A DNA stretch of 64,000 nucleotides from Rhodocollybia butyracea (GCA_015501585.1 JADNRY010000182.1:1-64000), one strand, 5' to 3'; numbered from the stretch's first letter, positions 22,816-34,903 are shown. Numbers and translations: made by a program. The notes: generated from the sequence alone by a model not told the origin.

Positions 22816-24599
22816 GGCTACATCTTCCGGCACACTGCGTCGAGGATGAGAAAGAATGTTGGTATTGGAAGTACATTAGATGAACAAGATTCCAAGCACG
22901 GCCTGCATCTACATAATCTAAAGTACTTAATGCGAAAGACTTACTCTTGATAAAATAAGGATTACAGTGGATTGTCAAAAAAATTGTAACGTGCTACGAT
23001 TATTGAAGCTGGCACCCTTTCACATAACTCCCATGGGTATCGCTTAAATGGGTCAACTTGATCAATGGGAGTGGTTTTTGACGATGAATATGGAAAATGG
23101 TACACTGTCACACCTCGATCATCTGTGTACCACCTGCTACTTCTTCAGTAGAATGTAGTACCAAATAGTACCAACTGTTTCCAAGAAGAGTATTCAATTT
23201 CTCTGACTACACGTAACCGTATCCCGAATACACATACACAGCACGGTTGCATATACACACTATCTTCACTGCCCTCCTAAAGGTCTACTCGTTTTCATCC
23301 GTTTCGCCTATCCTTCATTGATTGCTGAGTATAATTCGTAATAAGGTGGCTCATATGGGTGAATGCCGAGTCCAGGATGTTGCAACAATGTCTGGGACTG
23401 CGACGGCAGTGGCAAATACGGCGTTTGCAGTGAAAAATAAAGCTGAAAGCAACAATAATGAGCGAGAGTGTAGGAGCAGGATAGAAGACGAACACTCACA
23501 TATTGACCTCACCTCTACTACGCTTTGTAACCCGAGTTTTTTGTCCCTTTCGTTTGGAAGTAACGCGTTCCTTTGGAAAAGAAACAGACGCCATCGGTAG
23601 GATAAATCCCATCTCACTAGTCATTTTATGAAGTTCCTGCTAACCGAATAGGTATGAGAAAATCAGACAACATTCTGGAATAAGAATCGACGATTAGTTA
23701 CCTTAAGAGATTGAGAATTGTACCAATCCAAGAAATTACTCCATTCAAGCAATTACTCCTTTTAGCATAGCGGTCATGCGCGGTGTGCGCGGTTTGCCTT
23801 AATTAGAACAGCTCGTCATATCTCTTGCTTACCAGCTGTAGTCTTGCCATGCTACACCAAGTTTTAGCATAGGCCCAAAGTCCCCTCAGAAAGGACGGCT
23901 TTAGGCTTATTATCCTTAGGTCAGCCGCGTGCGAGAGTTTTACTACAGTACCACCCTCCATAACTCCTACATACCAGTCTGGACCCATGTTACCCGTAGA
24001 TCCTGTCAAAAATACATGATGTTAGGGTACGTATAGATAACGTCTTGAGGAACTTCTTTCGCCACAGCCCAGCGAAGTGATTTGCTCACTATCCGAAACC
24101 TCAGCATCGTCGAAACTAGACTGAAATGACTATGAGTATTCCGATTATAGGGCGAGTTTTCCAGTACTAACTTCGTTCAACAGAATATCCACGATTGTAT
24201 ACCTGGAATGCTTTGTTAACCTTCTTCGTTAGTGTAGGCAAAAACATAGGCTTACAGACTGTTGATCTCAGGCTCGTAAAAAGCAATTGCCACTTGACTT
24301 GCGACAGTTCCCTTGCCTACACAAGGTAGTGGTCTGTCAAGTGAAGTGATCAGAATGAAGGTCTTGTTTGCTTCCTCGACTTTTGGCCTATCAGGTACAA
24401 GGTAGTGAGCTTCGGTTCATCAGATATATAATAAATACAAAGGTACCATAGCAAGTTTCGAAATGCGGCGACTTGGGCGGAGTCGTTTAATCGACTTGAT
24501 GGCTTGACGATGGCTTCACAAGAAGTCCAGGCTGGAATCTGTAGTCTGCTTCCGTATTCAGATTGGCAAAGAGTTCAAAGAGTGGACAGAACATACCAG
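22816..24599. other. No supported gene; faint coding traces on minus
   Basis: Minus-strand pieces such as VSKSLRWAVAKEVPQDVIY (near 24080) and TGSTGNMGPDWYVGVMEGG (near 23990) look protein-like but lie in different frames and do not assemble. I cannot assign a family. Confidence 0.3.
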
Positions 24600-25020
24600 A
24601 AATTTAACCATCTCCCTGAGGTACCCTCATTGGGGCTTCCTGGCCTCGGAGCTGCACCAGGTTTAGGAACCTCGAATCTCAAACCCTCTCCCCAAATATC
24701 GCCTGGGACCAAAGGAATGTCTGGATGTGCAGAAGAAATTGTAAGTACTGGCGGGATACCATTAGGCCATGAAGGATATACTTGCTATCAGATCCAGCTT
24801 CAATAAAAGGTGATATAGAAGCATTCAATATTTTGAATCTGGAAGCATCCGCGCAGCTCCGAGTCGTCGACGACGACGTTTGGTCCGAATGAGGAGTGAC
24901 ACTAGGCATATCATAATCAAAACAGTAGCACCAATGGCACCGCCAACGATTGCAGGTGTGTTCGATTTATGCGATGCAAGTGGTACCATCTGGAGAGCAG
25001 CATAATGCTCCACTCTTCAT
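24600..25020 (-). pseudogene. Membrane-anchor fragment of a single-pass protein
   Basis: From 25013 the minus strand encodes SHKSNTPAIVGGAIGAT, then a hydrophobic helix and a stop-transfer run, KRRRRR. This is the same layout as the membrane part of the family at 4299-8560 (SN.AAIAGGITGGI). A frameshift leads to SRFKILNASISPF and a tail to about 24680. No extracellular domain precedes it, because MFS remnants begin directly upstream. Fragment only. Confidence 0.45.
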
Positions 25021-25044
25021 GGACTTTCAGCAACGGGAGGCGCT

Positions 25045-27046
25045 TTAGCAACAGAAGGTGAAGGTTTTCTTTATAATCCTGAGGTTCTTAATGAACATGG
25101 CTGTGATGAGGGCAAGCCCTGCAACAGGAACCCCAATGATAAACACAATACGTAGAGGATGCGCGTATGCCTCTACGACACCAGGGATCTGCGACGGTAG
25201 GAGATTGGTATAAATAGCTACCGGGGATTCCTTCACAATGGTTGGATTTGCGTCTGGAGCAAATATGAGCAAGTACTTGCTCAACGAGTCCGAGACCGAC
25301 TGTACCACCGAAGAATTGGGAGAAGGACGCCATATGGTTGCTTGACCGAGGAGCTTGGGGTTGTCTCTGAACTCGACTCTAGTGTGGGGAGCTCAGTTCG
25401 AGAAATCGCAACGGGGAAGGAAAAAGACTTACTATATTGCGAGAAGCGCATTCTGCATACCCATACCGGTACCAATTCTAGCAAGGATTTGGAAACCAAT
25501 GAGCCGCGCAGACAATGTTGATGGGGTGAGGGTGAAAAAAAGTCCAGAACCAATCGCAAGAAAAATCGGGGACCCTACCAGCTGCATTTCTCAATTAATG
25601 AAAATAAAAATAGGTGAACGATTGAGAAACGATTGACCGTGTATTGAGTCAGCCGGCGCAAGCTCCACCTCCAAATACGGCTGATTATGGGAGATGGACA
25701 TATCTGATCCATTCTCAATAATCTGCTTTGGAAACTCTTTGTGGTTGAGTTGTTTGGTATTATCAGGTTGCAATCTGTGTTCCTTGGCTTTCCAACTATC
25801 TGGCCTGCACGCATGACAGTTATTACAACACCGAGCAGGAGGTTGATTCCTGAGTTGGTGGCTGACTGGTGCCTCACGGCCTGATAGAGGATGGGAACAG
25901 GAATGCGCAAGTGAGGCAAAATCAACCACGGATACGAATGAGACTTACATACAAAAACAGTAGAAAGGAGAAACGGATAAGGAATCCGTAGATGAGGATA
26001 GCATACCGATCGCGATGTCAGTAAGAGTACAACCGCTTAAGCACGAAAAAATGTACACTGAACGAGACTTAAAGATCTGCACAGGGACCATCGACTTTGG
26101 ACTGTAGTAAATCTCCCATGCGACGAACGCAATTCCACACACTTCCGCGAAGACAAAAGACTGGAATGAGTAACAGAATAAGAAGTCTTGCAGGCGAGTT
26201 TTGAAGGAGAAGACAAACAATTATGACCCCTTGTCATTCCATGGCTTTGTATTCCCTCCCCATTGAAGCGCAAGTATATCGGCAGATTCTTTATATACAA
26301 GACATGTCACTGCAGCAGCGATCAGGGCTGCACCAAGATAATCAAGTTGCATGACCTGGCGGAGGATGTACTTCGGTGAACGTTTGGTAGGATCTGAAAT
26401 CAAAGGAGGCGCCGGCTTCCAAGAGGAAGGTAACAGCAACTAGAGAAGCGCCACTACTATAACGAAAAAGCACCGGAAGCATCAGAATTATTAGTCTATA
26501 TCTCAATCTGCCCAAGTAAGACCAAAAAAGTACCATCGCCACGTAACCTGAAATGACCAGTCAGCATACGCGGTCAGTGAACGCTCCCCCTACGCACGCA
26601 GATGAGAATGTAAACGGAGAAGCCTCATCTAGTCGAGCTTACCGATCAAAGGCCCTATGACAGACGCAAGAGCGAAAACGGCGCCAAAGGGCAAACAAAC
26701 GCGCTTGGTCCTCGAGCCTTGTGCTTTGAGATGTGATTTGCAGTATTTCAACGACTATTATCAGTCAGTTCAGTGCCGAGTCAACAACACCATGGAACAT
26801 ACATATCCCAGACGCTCCTACGCCAGAAACTGTGCGACCTGCAATGAGCTGACCGACATTCTGTGCAACCTCGCAAACCAAAGACCCGAGCTCAAAGATC
26901 ACGATGGCGGAAATGAAAACCCGCTTGGCAGGAAATATGCGGAGAAGTTGGCCGTACAATAAGAGGAAGACGGTTTGTGTGAGGATAAAAGATGTGGCGA
27001 TCCACCCTTGGAGGGGGAATGAGTCAAAATCGGAGGCGATACAGGG
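25045..27046 (-). pseudogene. MFS drug/efflux transporter remnant (DHA14-like)
   Basis: Pieces of a 14-helix fungal major facilitator protein lie in order on the minus strand. TALPCIASDFDSFPLQGW and IFPAKRVFISAIVIFELGS (helices 1-2) come first, then AGRTVSGVGASG, GAVFALASVIGPLIG, GAFTDR-VTWRWYFF across an intron, VTCLV and LALQWGGNTKPWNDKG. YQAVRHQSATNSGINLL, ARLIGFQILARIGTGMGMQ and PGVVEAYAHPLRIVFI near the C-terminus follow. The frame changes several times (for example inside VAVTFLL/KPAPPL near 26430), and some parts after helix 7 are garbled. It would export small molecules at the plasma membrane if intact. Here it is a pseudogene, and its first helix is replaced by an Spt5-like fragment. 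Confidence 0.65.
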
Positions 27047-27049
27047 TAA

Positions 27050-27263
27050 CGCGGTCGCTGTTTATTGTGATCGTACTTGTCCCCGAGTATCGTGCGCATT
27101 TCGGTTTCGAGCACAATAAGAGACATATCGTTCGAAGTGGGGAAGCTCCGTAACAGATCCCAAAGGTGTCGAAGGTGTCATAGACTCTTGAGTACCCAAT
27201 ACGGGTCCAGACCGGGTATTTTCGAAGGAATCGTGAGTGGAAGGTGGCGGGGATATTTTTTTT

Positions 27264-27294
<31 letters not shown>

Positions 27295-27571
27295 GGGGGG
27301 GTGGCGAAGGAAGTAGACGGTTGGGAAATATGGCCAGTCGCAGAAGAGGACGAAGGAGGGTCATATCTATCGAAGATGTGCTGGAATAGAGGGACGTCGT
27401 CTGGGGTGGCAGGAGGACAAATGTCGAGTTTACGGGAGGAGGAAGAGCTGTATGTCGCGTCGTCGTCGATGAAACCAATCAAGTCGTCGTCCTCTAGGTC
27501 TTCATCTTCCCCGTCTCCATCGTCGTTAAAAAACAACTGGTATGATAATTGTGAGTACGAGGTTTTAACCA
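27050..27571 (-). pseudogene. Spt5-like N-terminal fragment 1
   Basis: Minus-strand translation gives an acidic stretch (DGDGEDEDLEDDDLIGFIDDD), SSRKLDICPP, VPLFQHIFDRYD and, after a proline run, LETEMRTILGDKYDH. These follow the acidic leader of the Spt5-like gene at 29374-33112 motif by motif. The proline/lysine run is encoded by a C28A18 homopolymer pair. The fragment stops where MFS sequence begins. Confidence 0.6.
27256..27301. repeat. T18G28 homopolymer pair
   Basis: Eighteen T are followed directly by twenty-eight G on the plus strand. The G tract can form quadruplexes and is prone to length error. It sits inside Spt5-like fragment 1, where it would be read as prolines and lysines. 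Confidence 0.95.
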
Positions 27572-27586
27572 ACTTATAATAGACTT

Positions 27587-28210
27587 ACGATTAAAACAGA
27601 GGACATGCCGTCCTGAACATCAAAGAGGATGCCGTTATCCTGGACGACGTCGCTGAGGGTGTTGCGTTGATGAAGCTCGCAGGCATAGAAAGAGTGAAAA
27701 CTTTCGAGGTGCCTCATCGAGAACGGAGATCACGCAATGTGGCCTTTCAAGATGGCACCAGCACAATTATCGTAGGGAGTGACCATGGAAACGTATATGC
27801 ATTTGACCGTCGAACCGGTGTGAAAGACTGGGTGCAGTCAATTTCGGTACGTCGTAGCTGTTGTATGACCGTAGCGCATGAATATTGATGGAATGGCGTA
27901 GACCGTTGAGCTGGACGGTGTTCCTCTGATTATCATGGGCCGTTCAGGCGAGAATATTGGCAAGACCGAAATTCAGGTATGGGAAAAGGTCGTTGCAGCG
28001 CCTGCTGGCAGGACCGCAGCAAGAACGGAGGAAGGTAGGTGGTTGTTGCTGATAGTCTTATCTTGCATATTAGTATTTGAGAATATCTTGGTGAGTTCGA
28101 TTCCAGTCTTGCAAGTGCTGTTTGTGACGCCGATTTTAGAAGATTCCGGTGTTGAACTACTGCCAGACCACAATTATGAGCGTGATAGAGCGATATGTAC
28201 ATTGAGACGT
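27587..28210 (+). pseudogene. WD40-like protein fragment, C-terminal half
   Basis: Blocks seen are HAVLNIKEDAVILDDVAEG, GIERVKTFEVP, RSRNVAFQDG, STIIVGSDHGNVYAFDRRTG and, after an intron (27847-27901), VELDGVPLIIMGRSGE. The GS-x-H-G-x-V-x-x-F-D pattern is a WD/beta-propeller repeat. The order resembles a mushroom WD40-like family whose N-terminal half is seen separately at 62640-63130. A possible further intron leads to a hydrophobic stretch near 28070-28140. No start is present; it begins at an acceptor-like site 16 bases from the divergent Spt5-like fragment. Confidence 0.5.
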
Positions 28211-28346
28211 ACCTGAGTATTCTTTATTTTCTTGTGCGACTTGGCCGTCGTTGCGTTGCTCAGTCGGGACTTTACACCTAGTTAAAGAAAAGTTGTTAAT
28301 CTCATGTTATTTTTGCTTCATTTTTTCACTTAGATACTAAAGACTT

Positions 28347-28398
28347 AACTTTCGTCGCATCGTCTTCATGAGAGTCGAAGACGAAGCGACGGAAAGTT
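28347..28398. repeat. Short inverted repeat (hairpin)
   Basis: AACTTTCGTCGC...TCGTCTTC on the left pairs with GAAGACGAAGCGACGGAAAGTT on the right around a short loop. Possibly a terminator or a fold-back remnant. Confidence 0.6.
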
Positions 28399-28920
28399 GT
28401 GCACGTGCTGACGCTTGCAAGTTACGCACCAGCGCTTGGATTCTGGACCGCAAAAGGAAAATCGTTTCATTGTTGACGGGGCAATGATCCCAACACTTTT
28501 GAAATCGGTTGCGATTAATAAACACTGGCCTCAAGCTGTAGCATTTGGTCAGACGGGCGTGCGAGGCCTTGAGTTATGAACTTTTGGAAGAGAGGATGGT
28601 GTTATGTTTGGAGCTTATGCTTGCGAAGTAGCTGTTCGAAAGCGGGCAGAAAACGCCCCATCTTTTTCCTGTTTACTTTCGCTTCCTCGGAGTTGGGGTT
28701 GTTACGAGGGTTCTGTTTCTAAGGTGAACTACTGGAGTGGCACTTTCCATCGTAATTGGTAGTGAGTTAGAGTTGCATTGTTGTGAGTGTTATGGTGGTG
28801 AGTGGTAAGAGCGAAAGTACAAGTCTGAAAACAAGCCTGGTCAGTGTTGAACGGGAAAATCTCCTGGTGAACAATGGACCCACAATGAACTTGTCATTTT
28901 AAGTATTATTCGCAGTTTTG

Positions 28921-29123
28921 GACTGTCGTTTCTGGTTGTTTCCCAATGAATATAGTTTAACGTCATTGCGGACGCTGGCCCTTTTTGCAGATCGGTGCAA
29001 GTTCATCAGCGGAAAATCTCGGTGCATGGACTGGCGTTTCTGGTTTGCTCATTGTTTCCTAATAAATATAGTTTAACGTCATTGCGGACGCTGGCCCTTT
29101 TCGCAGATCGATGCATGTTCATT
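28921..29123. repeat. Direct tandem duplication, period about 108 bases
   Basis: GACTG.CGTTTCTGGTT...ATATAGTTTAACGTCATTGCGGACGCTGGCCCTTTT.GCAGATCG.TGCA.GTTCAT occurs twice. The core TTTAACGTCATTGCGGACGC also occurs inverted at about 39669-39688, just outside the Ngaro element. The flanking parts of 28211-29373 show no gene. Confidence 0.8.
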
Positions 29124-29373
29124 CAGTTCTATAGCTTCTGCTCTTATTCCAGAAAAAGAGCCCTACAAACATAAGTAACATTACGTTGCTACCATAACAG
29201 ACCAAAGTACACAACCAAATAAAAAGTTTACACATATATATTTACAGTTAGTCCTTGCTCCTAGATGAACCGGAGACAGCTGGGGTAAACGAAATAAATC
29301 AGACATCTACTAAGTCTATGAAATGGTCCACAAACTACTTGCAATCTACGGCCGCGACACACCAGTATTCCAC

Positions 29374-32300
29374 TCACCACGATTTCTCGCACAAGTCCTT
29401 CCGAATCCCAGACACCTTCCTGTTCCCTTCGTTCATTTGAGCCGATGTTTCGTGGATCACAACGAGGTCCCACCTAGGAGCGTTGAATACAGTCCCATTT
29501 GCCTCAAGCTCTGTGTCCCACTTCGCCTTATTCCACTGAATTTTGACAGGTATGAGACGATAATCATATTGCTTCGACAGTCCAACCCATTTTCCAACGG
29601 AACGACCGATTTTGCCGACATGGCGTCCACGAACCACAATGTACAACTTCCTGGCCTTCTCAGGGTTCTCTGCGATGGTGGTATTCGCCTGCTTGATCTG
29701 ACTGAAGGGAATGATATCTCCCACGTTCGCTCGTGTAGTTCGCTTCCCTTCGCGTGCCACTATTAACCCGGCAAGGGTAGTGAGATAAACGCGTTGTTCG
29801 GGCATATTCCTTGCGTCGTTTCTGACTACAATGTCAAGGCCTTGAAGAGCTTCGCACAGCACACGTGTCGCGAGCCAGTGGCCAGAAGCGTCGGTATTGG
29901 CGCCGGTAGGGGAGGGAGCATGAATAAGGGCGCTTGATGAAGTAGGCGCAGACGCTGTGTTGGCTCGCGGTTCCCCAACACTTCCATCTGGCGCGATCGA
30001 ATATTCATCATATCGCGGCGTCATTCCTCCTGCCTCACTAGATGTATGTAGAGGAGTCATAGCCGACGGATCCCAAGCCCCCCCGTCGCGTATCGGTGCA
30101 TTGCTGTCAGAACGAGGGGTCATCCCTCCTGTGTGATTGGAAGGGGGCTGCCAGGTCCAGTATCGGTATAAGGCGGGAGTTTCCCCCAAGCTGGAAGGGT
30201 GAGGAGGAGTTCTCGACGACGGGTCCCAGGCGCTCCCGTCACCGGAAGCTGAGGATGATTGAAGGTTTGGAGTCACGTCTCGCCCCTGTGCAGCCACTAA
30301 CGCCGCTAATGATTTGGCTGTCTGGGTATCGGTTGCAGCGTGGTTTCTTTGCAGCTCAACCTTCATTAGATGCAGCCTCCACTGCTCATGTTTTCGTTCT
30401 TCATCTTCCTCCCGACGCCGCCTCTCGTCCTCCTCGTTATACATTGTGACTTGCTCCTGAACCTTACGTCTATAGCCGACGTGGAGCTCTGCAACGGTGT
30501 ATTCAGGCTTGTACCCGTCCTTGAAAGACCAGAAGCCTTGAGGATAGAAGCAATCGCCATCGTCGTGTAGGAATTTGTGCGATCTATAGATTTATGATTA
30601 GTATACCAACTATTGAAACAAGTAGCACACATACTGTGCATGTCGAACCCAATGGTAATCTACCCATTGGAACACCGTTTGTGTTGATATCGTCTCATAT
30701 CGCACATGCACTTCTAAGCCACTAGACTTCTTGTCATTCCTCCGCACCCCCTGCACTCGAGCGAATTCTCCCCGTTTAACATTTCCCGGCTCCAAAACAA
30801 TAACATGTATACCTATCCACGGAGAGGCTCCGGTATAAGTTTCACTGCGTTTGGCGAGTTCATTATCTGAGCTGAGTGGCGAATTCACGGCTTTCCGCAG
30901 AACATCCTCTGTGATGGTTGGGATTGCCAATACCTTCGTCTCGCGCAAGCAATTTATATGACATTCAGCCTTAAAAGGGTAGAAGAATTAATAGAACACG
31001 CACATAGAAATATTTCACTTACTGAATTCTGCGCATCGATCTGGACTGTTGCCATACCATGCCCTTCATCCAATGCAGTGACAAAACCGGTCTGCCCGTC
31101 GAACGCGTGAGCAGAACACTCTGGACCCACTTTCCTTGATCGCCGGATAGTGCCTGTGGCTCCAGGAAGCAGCTCGACCATCATATGTACAGCTAGCTTC
31201 CGGCGCAATCGGGTCTTTGGGACTGACTGCGTGTCGGAATTGAGTAGTACGACGCAAGAGACGACGTCGACCTTCTGAATCACTCCTTCGCCAATCCAGT
31301 CCTCGGCAGTGTCCATACTCGAGGGAAGCAACTCTACCCAGGCGTTTGCTCTGATCTCGACTGTTTCATTCTCGAAAAATTGCCAGGATGATAATGGCGG
31401 GATCATACGAATGACATGCTCATTGGAGAGGGCTGGATGTTCGGACTCGAGGAAGAGATTGAGTTCCTCGGAGGTAATACTAGTGGCAGGCTCGATATGC
31501 TTCTTGCCAACGAGACACATTCTCAAGCTGGACTGGATCCACAGTTGCTCTCCAACTATCGCAAATTTTCGTTTATCGTCGTGGCCGCAAGGTTTCGGAT
31601 CGCACATCGGACAGGCCACTCTGAGAGATACCGTACCGTCGCTATCCTCGACGTATTGGTTGATCTGAGCGCGAGACAACAGACTCAGGGGTGGCCGCAC
31701 GTTCTTCATCGAATCCAAGGTCCCGCTCGAAAGATTCTTGCGCGGTATCAAATAGGCAGTACGCTGGTGCTTCTCGATTGACAACCAACCTGGTGGAATG
31801 ACTGGAAAAAGTACTGCAATGTCATGACGGTGTGGTCCGTTTTGGATAACTCGTACCCAAGTTCCATAGGGCAAAAACCGGTCACGATGTCATGGTAAAT
31901 CTGAATCAGGAATGAGGGAGTGTAACGGAGGAAAGTGTGGGCCATGAGGATAAACGAAATATGCCAGGCTTTTGAGGTAGTCGAGAAGCGCACTGTTGTC
32001 GGGCAACATACTTCGGACTTGTAGATAAACATGACCGGAGACAGGGGACGATAGGTATTTTTTGACCAGATCTTGCCGGTTTGTTGCTCTGAGGGTATTG
32101 ATGATATTCGACTCTGATCCATACTAATGTACTCTATTGTCAACAAAAATTTACTAAGTGAAAAACCATTAACATACCATACACCGTACGCGATACCATC
32201 GCCAATCAATGTCTTCGTCGTGATAGTGCATTCGAATCGCATTTCTTGTGTCGTTGAGTGCATCTTCCTCTGTTCGAGCGTTTCGTGAAACCAAAGCCCC

Positions 32301-33112
32301 ATTGTTGTAAGCGGCTGGTTCAGGAGAGGACGGAAACGCGGTCGGTCCTTCCGAGGTGATGGATCCGGCTGGTCCAGCAGAAGACGAAGAAGACAAATTA
32401 CTGGTCAAGTTCAAGTTACCGGTTCCTGCACGGCAGGTTCCAGGTGACGTTGCAGCGTCCTTTGCCTGCATTGCATCGATTTCGCCTAAAGCATCTAAGA
32501 CATTGTTTTCATGCCTAAGGACGCCGTCAAAGCGAGGTGACCAGACACTGTGATCGTAGGAGCCACCGAGAACGTCGCGCATACGATTCTCCAGCTGCAC
32601 GAGAGTGATATCGTCTGAGGTGGCGAATGCGCGCAATAAATCCCAGCACTCATCAGGTGTAGGTGGTAGAAGTTGATCTCCAGAATCCGGAGCTGAATTA
32701 GCGGAAGTGGCTTGGATCGAGGAAGGAGATGGTTGGAAGACTTCGGCTGGGGAGGGAGGTATAGGAGAGGTATGACTGTGAATCGAGGAGGATGGGCGAT
32801 CGTTTTCATATCTCTCGAATATGTGTTGGAACAAAGGAATGGTGGATTCGGTGTGTAGAGTAGGAGGTGGGATGTCGAATTTGCGAGAGGAAGAACTTGG
32901 GGTCTCTTCGTCAATGAAATCAGCTAAATCTTCATCGTCAGGGTCTTCATCGTCGTCCTGGCCATCATCCGACACCTCAGCCTCAACATCTAGGAAGTCC
33001 CGCGCGTCCACGCGTCGCCGTTGAGTATGCTGTAGTAAGATTTTCAATTTCCGTACTTCGGCTTGTGCACGTCGCGTGTACGTACCTCTTCGAATTCTGA
33101 TATTCGAGACAT
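29374..33112 (-). CDS. Spt5-like (NGN/KOW) protein, about 1174 codons, one in-frame TGA
   Basis: Spt5 is the transcription elongation factor that, with Spt4, clamps RNA polymerase II. Exons 33112-33086, 33029-32178, 32123-31023, 30969-30635 and 30583-29374 join in phase. The N-terminus is MSRISEFEE then DARDFLDVEAEVSDD and a long acidic leader. Residues about 294-370 resemble an NGN domain (INTLRATNRQDLVKKYL, SGHVYLQVRS). KOW-like segments follow (LPYGTWVRVIQ, VELLPGATGTI, GQTGFVTALDEGHG). Residues about 885-965 hold Spt5-type C-terminal repeats (SAWDPSSRTP, GGMTPRSD, GGAWDPSAMTP, GGMTPRYD). Codon 371 is TGA (31892-31890) between the NGN and first KOW part; all else is open. It is a divergent family member, not the housekeeping Spt5. 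It may be a young pseudogene, or read through. Confidence 0.65.
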
Positions 33113-33360
33113 TGAGAATCGTCAGTCTGAGCGAGGCAAATGTGTCAGTAGATGAATCAAACAAAAAAGTACGAGGAGAACATCATTCTCGCATAACATC
33201 TCCCCGTACTTTTTTGTTTTTTCTTTGTTTTTTCACAGGTTCATCGTGCGCGACTGATGGTCCTTCAGACTCTTAGGTACATTCATCGTGTTTTACATCG
33301 TACGCTACATATCCAACAGTGGGCGGGCACTTACCGACACCTACCAGTAGCGGGACTTAG

Positions 33361-33568
33361 AGATGGTGGAAGTTCGCTGCAAAAAAAAAATAAAGTTCCC
33401 ACGGTGCTTGCCGTGGAGGAAGAGCCGCACGAAGGCTCGAGTAATTGGTCAGCGGCCGCTGACACATTGCTTGCGCCGCTGACCAATTACTCGAGCCTTC
33501 GTGCGGCTCTTCCTCCCGGCAAACACCGTGGGAACTTTCTCATTTTTGTCTTCGAACTTCCACCATCT
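33361..33568. repeat. 208-bp fold-back MITE
   Basis: Arms of about 95 bases begin AGATGGTGGAAGTTC and end with its complement GAACTTCCACCATCT. The inner arms contain CTCGAGTAATTGGTCAGCGG and its complement around a short loop. It sits about 250 bases upstream of the Spt5-like start. The following bases (GGCGCTGGCGCTGCTCGTCG) recur beside a related repeat at 45985. Confidence 0.8.
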
Positions 33569-33749
33569 TGGCGCTGGCGCTGCTCGTCGTCGCCAGCGAC
33601 GACGATCTCTGCCCAGGACTCACTTTCTTTCCCATGCAGCTCAGTATATATGATTTCCTTCTTCTTTTTGGGCCTGTAATTTCATGGTGGTGCTTCCCAT
33701 TTGAACGCTTGATTGGTGTTCTTCAAAAAATCAATACCAACCATATTGG

Positions 33750-34861
33750 TCGACATGAAGGCGGATTCCAAGGGTAGGGAGACTTTCTGAAGGCCTCTGC
33801 AAACAACAGATCTATCTTGACAAGTAGAGAGCACAGTTCATCACCTTGGTGCACATGAACTCTCTCTGCTTTGTCCACACTCCAGTCCTGACAGGTATAG
33901 AGCACAGTTCATCACCTTGGTGCACATGAACTCTCTCTGCTTTTGTCCTCACTCCAGCATGCTTCAGTGTCTCTCTTTTGGCTTACAGACTATTTGAACA
34001 AGCTGAACCCCAGCTTCAAAACACATTTTATCTCTTGTTAATATCATCCTTTGCTGTTGAGCTATTCACAGTTCGAGTTGCAGCCTACAATGTGACACAT
34101 CATTGTCACATGACTTTTGGGATATCATTCTGACAGGAATTTTGAGGAGAATCCAATGGAATTTTTGCCGAGGCCATTGGATGAGCCATTCACATCATAT
34201 GATCACTTTGATCCATTCAAAGTCTGACATCCTTGTATCAACTCCAGACAGTTTTTCTGTCAGTGGTTCTAGGACATGTCTGGTATCATTATGAGCGGTC
34301 TTTTAATGCGAATCCAATGGTGCAAAAATTATAGGATTTGAGTCACCGGTTCCCAAGATATCACAAGTTTAATATTTGACAGATGTTGGAGCAGTGTGTA
34401 TATTCAGTGGTTGGCTCCCACAGGTGCCAGAGTCCTGTGCAGAGGCCTGTGGTCGTCAGAAAAGCCTCTGAATCGCATTCCTGCTCCTTCCTTCCCTTCC
34501 CCCATCATATCCCTTGTCTTTGGTGGTTGGTAAGGACATCTGTCCCCATTCTACAGCTCTGATAGCTCAAACATCATCTCTCAGCACTTCCTACATCTGC
34601 ACAGACCTTAGCTCTGCTCACAAGAGTCTCAGATACAGGAATTGGTGTGCCTTTTTCTCTGATCTACTGATCTTTCACTGAACAGAGCCCATAATACATC
34701 CATAGCAGATCTACACACATCTAGAACCTCTCAAGTTGACCTAGTTGTTAGATCTTGGATATCAGGGCTCTCAGTGCGCTCAGACTACCTATATTATCTA
34801 TGTACTATGTACTGATTGATATTTGGCTTAGATCTTGCTTGATCAAGCCAATTTTTTGTCA
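33750..34861 (+). repeat. Ngaro terminal repeat A1
   Basis: A 1112-bp direct repeat starting TCGACATGAAGG and ending CAATTTTTTGTCA, matched by A2 with one single-base indel seen (TTTT versus TTT before GTCCTCACTCC). It contains an internal direct duplication of about 70 bases (CACAGTTCATCACCTTGG twice, near 33830 and 33904). It should hold the promoter. Confidence 0.9.
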
Positions 34862-34903
34862 TCTCCCTGCTCATTCTTCACACATCTTCATATCAATTGT
34901 TTT

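Noticed and set aside
23308..23617. Several overlapping frames of 60-92 codons on both strands
   Set aside because: No splice partners, no motif, and similar length on both strands, as expected by chance.
27062..27579. Frames with long runs of Pro, Lys, Phe or Gly
   Set aside because: They are translations of the T18G28 tract and not evidence of a real protein segment.
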